Below are positions 6,446 through 13,913 of a DNA stretch of 35,176 bases, one piece after another. The position numbers were made by a program, and so were the translations under genes. The stretch's first letter is position 1; each line of letters starts with the position of its first letter. Source of the stretch: Clostridia bacterium. Lineage in GTDB: Bacteria; Bacillota; Clostridia; Oscillospirales; Acutalibacteraceae. The notes beneath the pieces are model-generated. The model ran no database searches. It had not been told where the DNA came from and worked only from the letters and a program-made list of their open reading frames with translations. The stretch spans positions 1-35,176 of the forward strand of contig JAFQCH010000002.1 in the NCBI GenBank assembly GCA_017416485.1, read 5' to 3'.

Positions 6446-8302
6446 TTGGAAAACTATTTATACTATTCAGACCCGTTCTTTGCATATAACAACTCACTGT
6501 ATATTGAAAAGACGATAAACGGTAAGCCGGTAAACATTAAGCTCAGCAATTTCCTTGCAAGGATAACCGAAGATATTACCTGCACCAACGGAGCCGAGAA
6601 CGAAAGATTCCTTTCTATTGTCGGTACGGATGATAAAGGAAACGACCTTAGAAAAATCACAGTACCCCTGAAAAACTTTACTCAGCTTGATTGGGCGCAG
6701 GAGTATTGGGGAATCAACTGTGTTATCGAATCAGGCTACGGCAACCGTGACAATCTTCGTCAGGCAATTCAGTCAACGGCAAAATATGCAGAGACAAAAA
6801 CCATTTACGGTACAACAGGCTGGTGGAAAACTACAACAGGTTGGCAGTTCTGTATGCCCGGTAACAGCAACGCAGAGGTTGAGTTGTCGGAAAAGACAAA
6901 GGGTTATTCATTTAAAACTGATGCTGATGTAACTGAGACAATGAACCTGATGAAAGTCTTACCTTACTCTGTTGCACCGAAAGAGATTATGTTTCCTATG
7001 CTCGCTTACACATTAGTCAGCATACTCGGTACCTTTATGGCGAAGGCGGGTAAGGAAACGAAAACTGTAATTATGCTTTACGGTAAAACAGGTTCAATGA
7101 AAACAACACTGTCACTTTTAATCAATTCCCTTTTCGGCAGGTTCAATGAAGATAATATCCCTATGAATTTCCGTGACACACCAAAAAGTATTCTGAACTA
7201 TTGCTTCACTCTTAAGGACTGTGCAGTTATCATTGACGACTATCATCCCGGCTCAGGCAGAGAACAGTCAGCACAGGATGCAACCACACAGGCTCTTATC
7301 CGTGGTATATGTAACAGAGAAGCAAGAGGTGCTCTTGATAAAAGCGGAAGACAAAGAGCAGCCAAAAGACCGCAGTGTAATGTGATAATGACTGCAGAGT
7401 ATCTTCCCAATGTTGGTGAAAGCGGTGTTGCAAGATTTCTGTCTCTTGAGCTCAAGCCCGGCGACATTAACCTTAATGACCTTACAAAGTATCAGAAGGA
7501 AGCTGAAGAAGGAACCTTATCACACTTTACTTTTCTTGCAACTGAAATGCTGAAGGCAAAATTTCTTGACAAAGAAAACGGAGTGAAAGAACTTTTAGAA
7601 AAACTCAAAAGTGGTTTTCTGTCTAACAGAAAGTTTTACAAATCCAAAGCTGATGAAATGAATTTTCATATCAGACCGAGATTATGTGACGACCTTGCAA
7701 ATTTAAGAATCGGTTTTGAGCTTTACTGTGAAACTCTTTTGCACTATGAAGGTATCACTGCAGAAACAAAAACAGCAATGTTAGATGAGCTTGATGAAAT
7801 TTTATTAAGGCTCGCTGTGTCACAGCAGGCACTCACAGAAACTGAACAGCCCACAGAAATATTTATTCGTAAGCTTCGCAGTCTGATTGATGTGGGTAAA
7901 GTAAATCTTGTTGAGCGTATGATAAGACCGATTGATATGCCGAGAAACCTTGTCGGATATTATGACGATGAAAACTTTTATTTCGAATCTGATGCGGCTT
8001 ATGCGGCAGTCATAAAATCCTGTTATGATGTCGGTGAGCATTTTCCTTTGACACAGAAGGCATTAATCAAAGCTCTGAAGAATGAAGGTGTCAGTATCTG
8101 TTCAAAGGGAGAATGCACAAGAAATGTCAGAGTGTTCGGTACACCCAAGAGGCTTATCTGCATTTCAAAGGAAACCTTTAACAAGAGCTTACCACCCGAA
8201 GAAGAAACTGATGAAGAGTTACCATTTGGTCCCGGTAAGATAATAGTCACTGAAGAAAGCGAGCCTGAACAGCTCGCCTTTTCTTATGCGGCAGGTAATT
8301 AA
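6446..8302 (+). CDS. DUF927-type ATPase/helicase of the mobile element
   Basis: This 618-residue protein has a central P-loop ATPase of the kind annotated DUF927 (Cch-like helicase) in staphylococcal cassettes and clostridial elements. Walker A is GKTGSMKTT at 213-221 and Walker B is CAVIIDDYH with D264/D265. The preceding block TTGWWKTTTGWQF and GICNREARGALDKSGRQRAAK, with a predicted arginine-finger region, are typical of the family. The C-terminal third is mostly helical. It probably acts as a replicative or unwinding motor for the excised element. The start is TTG at 6446, supported by GAGGTG five bases upstream. It lies just ahead of the presumed oriT and the mob genes. Confidence 0.82.
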   Translation: MENYLYYSDPFFAYNNSLYIEKTINGKPVNIKLSNFLARITEDITCTNGAENERFLSIVGTDDKGNDLRKITVPLKNFTQLDWAQEYWGINCVIESGYGNRDNLRQAIQSTAKYAETKTIYGTTGWWKTTTGWQFCMPGNSNAEVELSEKTKGYSFKTDADVTETMNLMKVLPYSVAPKEIMFPMLAYTLVSILGTFMAKAGKETKTVIMLYGKTGSMKTTLSLLINSLFGRFNEDNIPMNFRDTPKSILNYCFTLKDCAVIIDDYHPGSGREQSAQDATTQALIRGICNREARGALDKSGRQRAAKRPQCNVIMTAEYLPNVGESGVARFLSLELKPGDINLNDLTKYQKEAEEGTLSHFTFLATEMLKAKFLDKENGVKELLEKLKSGFLSNRKFYKSKADEMNFHIRPRLCDDLANLRIGFELYCETLLHYEGITAETKTAMLDELDEILLRLAVSQQALTETEQPTEIFIRKLRSLIDVGKVNLVERMIRPIDMPRNLVGYYDDENFYFESDAAYAAVIKSCYDVGEHFPLTQKALIKALKNEGVSICSKGECTRNVRVFGTPKRLICISKETFNKSLPPEEETDEELPFGPGKIIVTEESEPEQLAFSYAAGN

Positions 8303-8313
8303 ACGAGGACAAA

Positions 8314-8405
8314 CCAATGCTTACTATTACTTTTTGGATTTTGGTCCGAAGTTTAGCAAGCATTGGATTTGTATCCGCAAATCCGTAAAAACAGAGCGTT
8401 TTTAC
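8314..8405 (+). other. Probable origin of transfer (oriT)
   Basis: Three stacked inverted repeats fill the gap in front of mobC. CCAATGCTTACTA (8314-8326) pairs with TAGCAAGCATTGG (8354-8366) with one mismatch. GGATTTG (8365-8371) pairs with CAAATCC (8378-8384). GTAAAAAC (8385-8392) pairs with GTTTTTAC (8398-8405). Such an array directly upstream of MobC and relaxase genes is the usual oriT layout. The nick site was not identified. Confidence 0.65.
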
Positions 8406-8445
8406 CAACACCCCCAACACAAAAATCAAAGAAAGGAGAAATCTA

Positions 8446-8784
8446 ATGTCAAAACGAAAAAGAGAAATTGATTTTCATGTCTACCTTAATGAAGAAGAAA
8501 ATGAAGTATTAAACAAATTTTGTAAGGTAATGAAAACTGACCGAAGCAAAATTATCAGAGCAATGATTTTAGGTACAAGGCTTGTTGAAGCTCCGCCTGT
8601 TGATTACAAACAATTTATTATTGAGCTTCGGAGAGTCGGTACTAATCTTAATCAGCTTACTGCTAAAGCTAACTCAATCGGATTTATTGACCGTGCTGAA
8701 TGCAGAGAAGTTTTATCAGATATCCGTTCACTTGAATCGGATATCGCAAAATATTTTAAACCGGGTAAAGGGAGATTTGTTTAA
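8446..8784 (+). CDS. mobC: MobC-like relaxosome accessory protein
   Basis: This 112-residue protein would bind oriT and help the relaxase open the nick region. The N-terminal half (IDFHVYLNEEENEVLNKFCK, then MKTDRSKIIRAMIL) reads as a ribbon-helix-helix fold. The C-terminal half holds RRVGTNLNQLTAKAN, the diagnostic block of the MobC family, then a helix ending near KYFKPGKG. AAAGGAG precedes the ATG. Its stop codon overlaps the relaxase start (TAATG), so the two are translationally coupled. Confidence 0.88.
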   Translation: MSKRKREIDFHVYLNEEENEVLNKFCKVMKTDRSKIIRAMILGTRLVEAPPVDYKQFIIELRRVGTNLNQLTAKANSIGFIDRAECREVLSDIRSLESDIAKYFKPGKGRFV

Positions 8785-10247
8785 TGGCAGTTACAAGAAT
8801 ATGGCCGATAAAAAATAACATTCATCAGGTTGTGTCTTATGCTGCTAATAAAAGTAAAACTGACTTATCAAAATATTCTGACCTTGTTTCTTCGCTTCAC
8901 TATGCCACCGATAAGGATAAAACAAATCTTGAAAGTGAACAGAGACTTCTTGTTGACGGTATTAACTGTGACCCTGACATTGCTGCACAGCAGATGATTG
9001 ATACAAAAGAAATGTATGGAAAGACGGGAGGCATTGTTGCTTACCACGCATATATTTCCTTCAAGCCGGGAGAGGTTACACCCGAAGAAGCACAGCAGGT
9101 TGCAATGGAAGTTGCAAGTAAGATGTGGGCGAAAGATTATGAAATGGTTGTTGCCACTCACCTCAATGCTAACTGTGTTCACTGTCACATCGTCATTAAT
9201 TCTGTTTCAATGACTGACGGAAGAAAGATGAATGAAGACAGAGCGATGTACCGATTGTTCAGAAAGACAAGTGATGCAGTCTGTCTTGAGCACGGTTTAT
9301 CTGTTATTGAAAATCCGAAAGGCAAACGCATACCCTACAATGTTTACAAAGCAAAGCAGAAAGGTATCAAAACAAAATATGATTATATGCGTGAAGATAT
9401 TGATTACGCTATTCCGAGAAGCAGAAGTACAAAACAGTTTTTCAGAATTATGAGTCAGAAGGGTTATTGGTTTGATGACGGTAAGATTGGTTACCGTACC
9501 GATAAGCACGGAGTTAAGCTTTCAAACCTTGGTGATGAATACTCTTATGAAAGTCTTTGGGATAGGATTAACCATCAGAGTCTTTATGAAGTAGATGAAA
9601 ATTTTTATAACTATACCCGTGCGAATAACTATCTTAAAAATCAAATCTTTGTTTTCAATTACAGAGGTTATGAGTTTAAAGAATCAGCAGAGCATTACCG
9701 ACACCCTGAAACTTTTAACAGAACTGTTTTTGATTTTTCAAAGATGATTGTAGGCGGAGCTGTACTCGGTGCTCCTGTTATTTCACTTTTCTTTCTTGCT
9801 CTTCTCTTTGTGGGAGCGATTTCTGAAAAGAATAACTGCAATCCGCATCCTTTCTCACCGAAGATGAAATACTCTGCACCGAGGATTGAGTTTATGCATA
9901 AGCAAATTGAGCTTGCCATTAATGAAAAGCTTTATGATTTTGCCGAGGTTGATGAATTCATTTCAAGGACAGAGATTCGTATGGAGGAGCTTAAAACCCA
10001 GCGCAACAAAATTTACAACCAAATCAGAAGATGCAAAGACCCGACGGCGAAGGTTGACCTTATTGCCCGTCGGGATTTTCTTACGTCTGAAATCGGCTCA
10101 CTGCGTGAAAAGATTAACATTGCAAAAAGAATCATCAAAGACAGACCGGGGCTTGAGGAAAGCCTTGAAGCGGAGAAGGCACTTATCCGTGAGTGGTACT
10201 TCCCCGAAAGAGCTCAGGTCAAAGAAAAACATTATGAAGGGAGGTAG
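8784..10247 (+). CDS. mobA: MOBP-type relaxase
   Basis: This 487-residue protein would nick oriT and pilot the single strand during mobilization. The likely catalytic tyrosine is Y19 in VSYAANKSKTDL. Motif II is YHAYISFKPGEVTPEEA (from residue 87). The metal-binding motif III is HLNANCVHCHIVINS, with H126, H133 and H135. The relaxase domain ends near residue 280. Unusually, residues about 312-342 form a strongly hydrophobic stretch (VGGAVLGAPVISLFFLALLF) that could span the membrane. A charged coiled-coil tail follows (about 365-470). It is coupled to mobC. The element has no type IV secretion genes in view, so it probably uses a helper conjugation system. Confidence 0.9.
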   Translation: MAVTRIWPIKNNIHQVVSYAANKSKTDLSKYSDLVSSLHYATDKDKTNLESEQRLLVDGINCDPDIAAQQMIDTKEMYGKTGGIVAYHAYISFKPGEVTPEEAQQVAMEVASKMWAKDYEMVVATHLNANCVHCHIVINSVSMTDGRKMNEDRAMYRLFRKTSDAVCLEHGLSVIENPKGKRIPYNVYKAKQKGIKTKYDYMREDIDYAIPRSRSTKQFFRIMSQKGYWFDDGKIGYRTDKHGVKLSNLGDEYSYESLWDRINHQSLYEVDENFYNYTRANNYLKNQIFVFNYRGYEFKESAEHYRHPETFNRTVFDFSKMIVGGAVLGAPVISLFFLALLFVGAISEKNNCNPHPFSPKMKYSAPRIEFMHKQIELAINEKLYDFAEVDEFISRTEIRMEELKTQRNKIYNQIRRCKDPTAKVDLIARRDFLTSEIGSLREKINIAKRIIKDRPGLEESLEAEKALIREWYFPERAQVKEKHYEGR

Positions 10248-10252
10248 ATGTT

Positions 10253-10438
10253 ATGAATCCTGAAGAGCTTTGCAAGAAAATGCAGGAAGAGAAAAAGGCT
10301 GACAGTAATGAATATTACGAAGAAGAGATGTCGTCCTATGAGTATTATCACAAGTATGCAGGTACACCTATGTATTCTGTCAGAAAACACTTACAGATTA
10401 TCAGAGCTGAACAGAAAAAGTATAAAAGAAATTATTAA
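10253..10438 (+). CDS. Small acidic/basic hypothetical protein
   Basis: This 61-residue protein is not recognised. It is very charged (KKMQEEKKADSNEYYEEEM) and tyrosine-rich, and ends in a basic segment (AEQKKYKRNY). A strong GGGAGG site precedes the ATG. It lies five bases after the relaxase stop and 18 before the ParB-like gene, so it is a real operon member. It could be a small DNA- or protein-binding adaptor. Confidence 0.72.
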   Translation: MNPEELCKKMQEEKKADSNEYYEEEMSSYEYYHKYAGTPMYSVRKHLQIIRAEQKKYKRNY

Positions 10439-10456
10439 TTTTTATGGAGGTAAACT

Positions 10457-11323
10457 ATGTTTAATCAAAACATCAAATCACCGGTAAACATCCCGGTATC
10501 AAAAATTCATCCCTTTGAAGGAAATCCCTACAAGGTGCTTGACAATGAGGAGATGAACTTTCTCATTGAAAGCATACAGCAACAAGGTATCATTTCCCCT
10601 GTTGTTGTAAGACCGCTTGAAAACACAAAAGACGAATACGAGGTAATCTCAGGTCATCGAAGGATGAGAGCATCACAGAAAGCAGGGCTGGAAACAGTAC
10701 CTGCTTTTATTTATGCCATAAACCGTGATGAAGCGGCTATTATGCTTGTGGACAGTAATCTTCACCGTGGGCATATTCTCCCGTCGGAAAAGGCGTTTGC
10801 TTACAAATTGAAGCTTGAAGCAATTAAGAGGCAAGGCGAAAGAACAGACTTAACTTCCCGTCAAGTTGTCGGGAAGTTAGAAAGTGCAGATCTCGTTTCT
10901 GACACTGAAAGTGGCAGGCAGGTACAGAGATATATCCGTCTGACTTATCTCATTCCCGAATTGCTTGACCTTGTTGATGAAAAGCGAATTGCATTTACAC
11001 CTGCGGTAGAGCTTTCATATCTCAATGAGGTGGAACAGGCTGATTTGGTTGAAGAAATCTCAGTTTGTGATGCTACTCCGAATTTATCTCAGGCACAAAG
11101 GCTTCGTGCAATCAGCAGAGAAGAAGGTCTTACTCCTGAGGATATAGGTGAAATCTTGGCGGAAGAAAAGGCAAATCAAAGACCTACAGTAAAATTCTCC
11201 GTTGAACGCTTACAAAAGGTTGCTCCGAAGGTAAAAGAAAGTGATCTTGAAAACTTTGTTATGAAAGCTTGTGAGCACTATTACAGATACCTTCAGCGAC
11301 AGCGAAACAGGGATGCGAGGTGA
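10457..11323 (+). CDS. ParB/Spo0J-like partition protein
   Basis: This 288-residue protein has an N-terminal ParB/sulfiredoxin-like domain (about 8-100) with VSKIHPFEGNPYKV, the IQQQGIISPVVVRPL strand, and the CTP/phosphate-binding motif ISGHRRMRASQKAG. A helix-turn-helix region follows (about 120-190; SRQVQRYIRLTYLIPELL). It would bind element DNA for partition, copy control or regulation. No ParA partner is present in the window, so a role in excision or transfer control is as likely as segregation. GGAGG lies eight bases before the ATG. Confidence 0.88.
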   Translation: MFNQNIKSPVNIPVSKIHPFEGNPYKVLDNEEMNFLIESIQQQGIISPVVVRPLENTKDEYEVISGHRRMRASQKAGLETVPAFIYAINRDEAAIMLVDSNLHRGHILPSEKAFAYKLKLEAIKRQGERTDLTSRQVVGKLESADLVSDTESGRQVQRYIRLTYLIPELLDLVDEKRIAFTPAVELSYLNEVEQADLVEEISVCDATPNLSQAQRLRAISREEGLTPEDIGEILAEEKANQRPTVKFSVERLQKVAPKVKESDLENFVMKACEHYYRYLQRQRNRDAR

Positions 11324-11329
11324 TGAGTA

Positions 11330-11560
11330 TTGATTAACAGAATTATAGATTTATATAACAGCATAAAGGAGGAGTTTGTAAAAACTATAAGTGACATTAA
11401 AGGCGAATGTGCTTTCAAAATCCCTGATGTTTCAACTTTTACCAAAGAACAGAAAATCGCATTTGACCAAATGATAGATTTCCTTGCAGATATGATTGAG
11501 AAATACGGTGATAAGATACCAAAAAATGATACAGAAATCAGAAACAAGAAAACAGCTTAA
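11330..11560 (+). CDS. Small hypothetical protein before the recombinase
   Basis: This 76-residue protein is not recognised. It has an aliphatic helix at the N-terminus (MINRIIDLYNSIKEEFVKTI) and a second near the C-terminus (FDQMIDFLADMIEKYG). TTG 11330 is the best start, with GAGGTGATG just upstream. It follows the ParB-like gene by six bases. It could be a recombination directionality factor by position, but nothing in its sequence proves that. Confidence 0.65.
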   Translation: MINRIIDLYNSIKEEFVKTISDIKGECAFKIPDVSTFTKEQKIAFDQMIDFLADMIEKYGDKIPKNDTEIRNKKTA

Positions 11561-11566
11561 AAGCAC

Positions 11567-11593
11567 TGTGAGGCAGGGTTGTCCTGCCTCACA
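11567..11593 (+). terminator. Strong hairpin between the mob operon and the recombinase gene
   Basis: TGTGAGGCAGG (11567-11577) pairs perfectly with CCTGCCTCACA (11583-11593) around a 5-base loop. Only a weak T stretch follows (CATTTGT). It probably ends the mobilization operon and separates it from the recombinase. Confidence 0.6.
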
Positions 11594-11657
11594 CATTTGT
11601 CGAATATGCGAAAGAAAAATATAATCAAAATGAAAAATTACAAGGAGTTGAAAATAT

Positions 11658-13337
11658 ATGAAACGATTAAATTGCTATATCTATACCCGTGTTTCAACAT
11701 CAATGCAGGTTGAAGGCTTCAGCCTTGATGCACAGAGAGAAAAGCTCCGTAAATATGCCGAATATCAGGAAATGCATATTGCAGGTGAATACAGTGACGA
11801 AGGTAAATCAGGTAAAAATATTGGCGGAAGACTTGAATTTCAGCGAATGTTATCTGATATTGCAAGCGGTAAAGATAATATAGATTATGTGCTTGTTTTT
11901 AAACTGTCCCGCTTCGGCAGAAATGCTGCTGATGTGCTCTCGTCCTTACAGATTATGCAAGACTACGGTGCTAATCTTATTTGTGTTGAGGATGGTATAG
12001 ACAGTTCAAAGGACAGCGGTAAGCTGATGATTTCTGTTTTATCTGCCGTTGCCGAAATTGAGCGAGAAAACATTCTTGTTCAGACAATGGAAGGCAGAAA
12101 ACAAAAAGCAAGAGAAGGCAAATGGAACGGTGGTTTTGCACCTTACGGATATTATCTTGAAAAAGGTGAACTGAAGATAGCCGAGGATGAGGCTGAAACT
12201 ATACGCATTATATTTGATAAATATATAAATACAAATATGGGAGCAAACGGTATTGCTAAATATCTCAACCAACACGGTATTGCTAAAAAGCCAAGGCAGA
12301 ACGGCACATTAGATACCTTTTCCGCACATTTTATAAAGCTGGTTATACAGAATCCTGTGTATTGCGGAAAGATTGCTTTCGGCAGACGAAAGACTGAAAA
12401 GATTAACGGCACCCGAAATGAGTATCATATAGTTAAGCAAGAACAGTATCCTATATATGACGGTATTCACGAAGCCATTGTATCTGTTGAAGATTGGGAG
12501 TTAGCTCAACAGAAGCGTAAAAAGTTAGGCGTTAAACGGGAAAAGATTTATAATCTTGACCATGAGCATTTATTATCAGGATTGCTTCGCTGCCCTGTTT
12601 GTGGTGCGGCAATGTACGGTAATATTAACCGTAAGAAAAGGCCTGACGGTACAATCTACAAAGACCATTTTTATTATGCCTGTAAGCACCGAATGAGAGT
12701 TGACGGACATAAGTGCGATTATCACAGACAATGGAATCAGACTGTTGTTAATGGTGCAGTTGAAGAAGTTATTGAAAGACTTGTTTCTAATCCTAAGTTT
12801 GAAAAAGCCTTGTGTGAAAAGATAAACACAAGAGTAAGCACAGAAGGACTTGAAGAAGAGCTTGCCGTATTCAAGAAACAGTTAAATCAGCTTGTTATGT
12901 CAAAGAGAAAGCTCGCATCTCAGATAGATACCCTTGATGTTACAGACAGGCATTATGATAAAAAGTATCAGGATATGCAAAACAGACTTTATGACTTCTA
13001 TGATGAAATAGAGGTTATAGAAGAACAAATAACAGAATTACAATCCCGTATAGCAAATATAAAAGAAGAAAAAATATCAGGTGAAAATGTCTATCTTTTT
13101 CTGCATTATTATGGTACAATGTACAAAGAGTTTACTGATGCTGAGAAAAAGAAGTTTCTCAATACCTTCATTGAGAGTGTTGAGATATTCAAAGAAGAGC
13201 AACCCAACGGCAGACTGTTAAAGTGTATCAATTTCAAATTCCCCGTCTTTTATGACGGGGATGAGAATGTGACACATATCTGTTGGGACAGTGAAACAAC
13301 AGTCGAGACGGTTGTTCTGCTGACAAAAAAGAAATGA
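11658..13337 (+). CDS. Large serine recombinase (integrase of the element)
   Basis: This 559-residue protein catalyses integration and excision through a phosphoserine intermediate. The catalytic resolvase domain opens with YIYTRVSTSMQVEGFSLDAQ, with R11 and S13 as the key pair, and contains KLSRFGRNAADVL. The Recombinase DNA-binding domain follows (about 165-290). Next is a zinc ribbon (LLRCPVCGAAMYGN and a paired Cys further on). A coiled coil lies at about 395-480, and the C-terminal tail is typical of the family (TVETVVLLTKKK). AAGGAG precedes the ATG. Its last bases overlap the start of the kinase gene, as expected when the integrase gene sits at the element end. Confidence 0.93.
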   Translation: MKRLNCYIYTRVSTSMQVEGFSLDAQREKLRKYAEYQEMHIAGEYSDEGKSGKNIGGRLEFQRMLSDIASGKDNIDYVLVFKLSRFGRNAADVLSSLQIMQDYGANLICVEDGIDSSKDSGKLMISVLSAVAEIERENILVQTMEGRKQKAREGKWNGGFAPYGYYLEKGELKIAEDEAETIRIIFDKYINTNMGANGIAKYLNQHGIAKKPRQNGTLDTFSAHFIKLVIQNPVYCGKIAFGRRKTEKINGTRNEYHIVKQEQYPIYDGIHEAIVSVEDWELAQQKRKKLGVKREKIYNLDHEHLLSGLLRCPVCGAAMYGNINRKKRPDGTIYKDHFYYACKHRMRVDGHKCDYHRQWNQTVVNGAVEEVIERLVSNPKFEKALCEKINTRVSTEGLEEELAVFKKQLNQLVMSKRKLASQIDTLDVTDRHYDKKYQDMQNRLYDFYDEIEVIEEQITELQSRIANIKEEKISGENVYLFLHYYGTMYKEFTDAEKKKFLNTFIESVEIFKEEQPNGRLLKCINFKFPVFYDGDENVTHICWDSETTVETVVLLTKKK

Positions 13338-13855
13338 TTATTCTGATTACCGGTGCTTCGCATGTAGGCAAGACGGCGCTTGCACAGAAATTGCTTGAAA
13401 AATATAAATATCCGTATCTGTCCGAGGACCACCTCAAAATGGGGCTGATCCGAAGCGGAAATACGCATCTCACCCCATTGAGTTGCGATGAGGAATTGAC
13501 GGCTTACTTGTGGCCGATTGTGCGGGAAATAATCAAAACCGCCATCGAAAACAATCAGAATCTGATTGTTGAGGGCTGTTATATTCCTTTTGATTGGCAG
13601 AATGATTTTACGGACGAATACCGCAAGGAAATCCGCTTTATTTGTCTTGTGATGAGCGAAAATTATATCCGTAATCATTTTGACGATATTAAAAAATATG
13701 CCAATGTCATCGAAAACCGCTTGGATGATTCGGATTGCACAATGGACAGTGTTTTGCTGGACAATGCACGGATTTTGCAGTTGGCAAAAGAATATAATGC
13801 AGATTACGTTCTGATCGATAAGGATTACGAAACGGATCTTGCTGATGTAATATGA
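13334..13855 (+). CDS. P-loop kinase-like ATP-binding protein (probable integration target)
   Basis: This 173-residue small nucleotide kinase-fold protein has Walker A GASHVGKTALAQK at residues 7-19, a SEDHLKMGLIR segment suited to substrate binding, and an NLIVEGCYIPFDW strand. It resembles the AAA/2-phosphoglycerate-kinase-like group of Firmicutes; its substrate is unknown. Base use is closer to the right-hand chromosomal genes than to the element. Its ATG overlaps the recombinase stop (ATGA) and no Shine-Dalgarno is present, so it now depends on coupling to the recombinase. This suggests the element inserted at its 5' end and replaced the native upstream region. Confidence 0.78.
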   Translation: MIILITGASHVGKTALAQKLLEKYKYPYLSEDHLKMGLIRSGNTHLTPLSCDEELTAYLWPIVREIIKTAIENNQNLIVEGCYIPFDWQNDFTDEYRKEIRFICLVMSENYIRNHFDDIKKYANVIENRLDDSDCTMDSVLLDNARILQLAKEYNADYVLIDKDYETDLADVI

Positions 13856-13913
13856 ACGGGATGTGAAAAACTTGTTTTTTTTGCATCCCTTTTTTGAAAA
13901 AGGAGAGAGAGAA

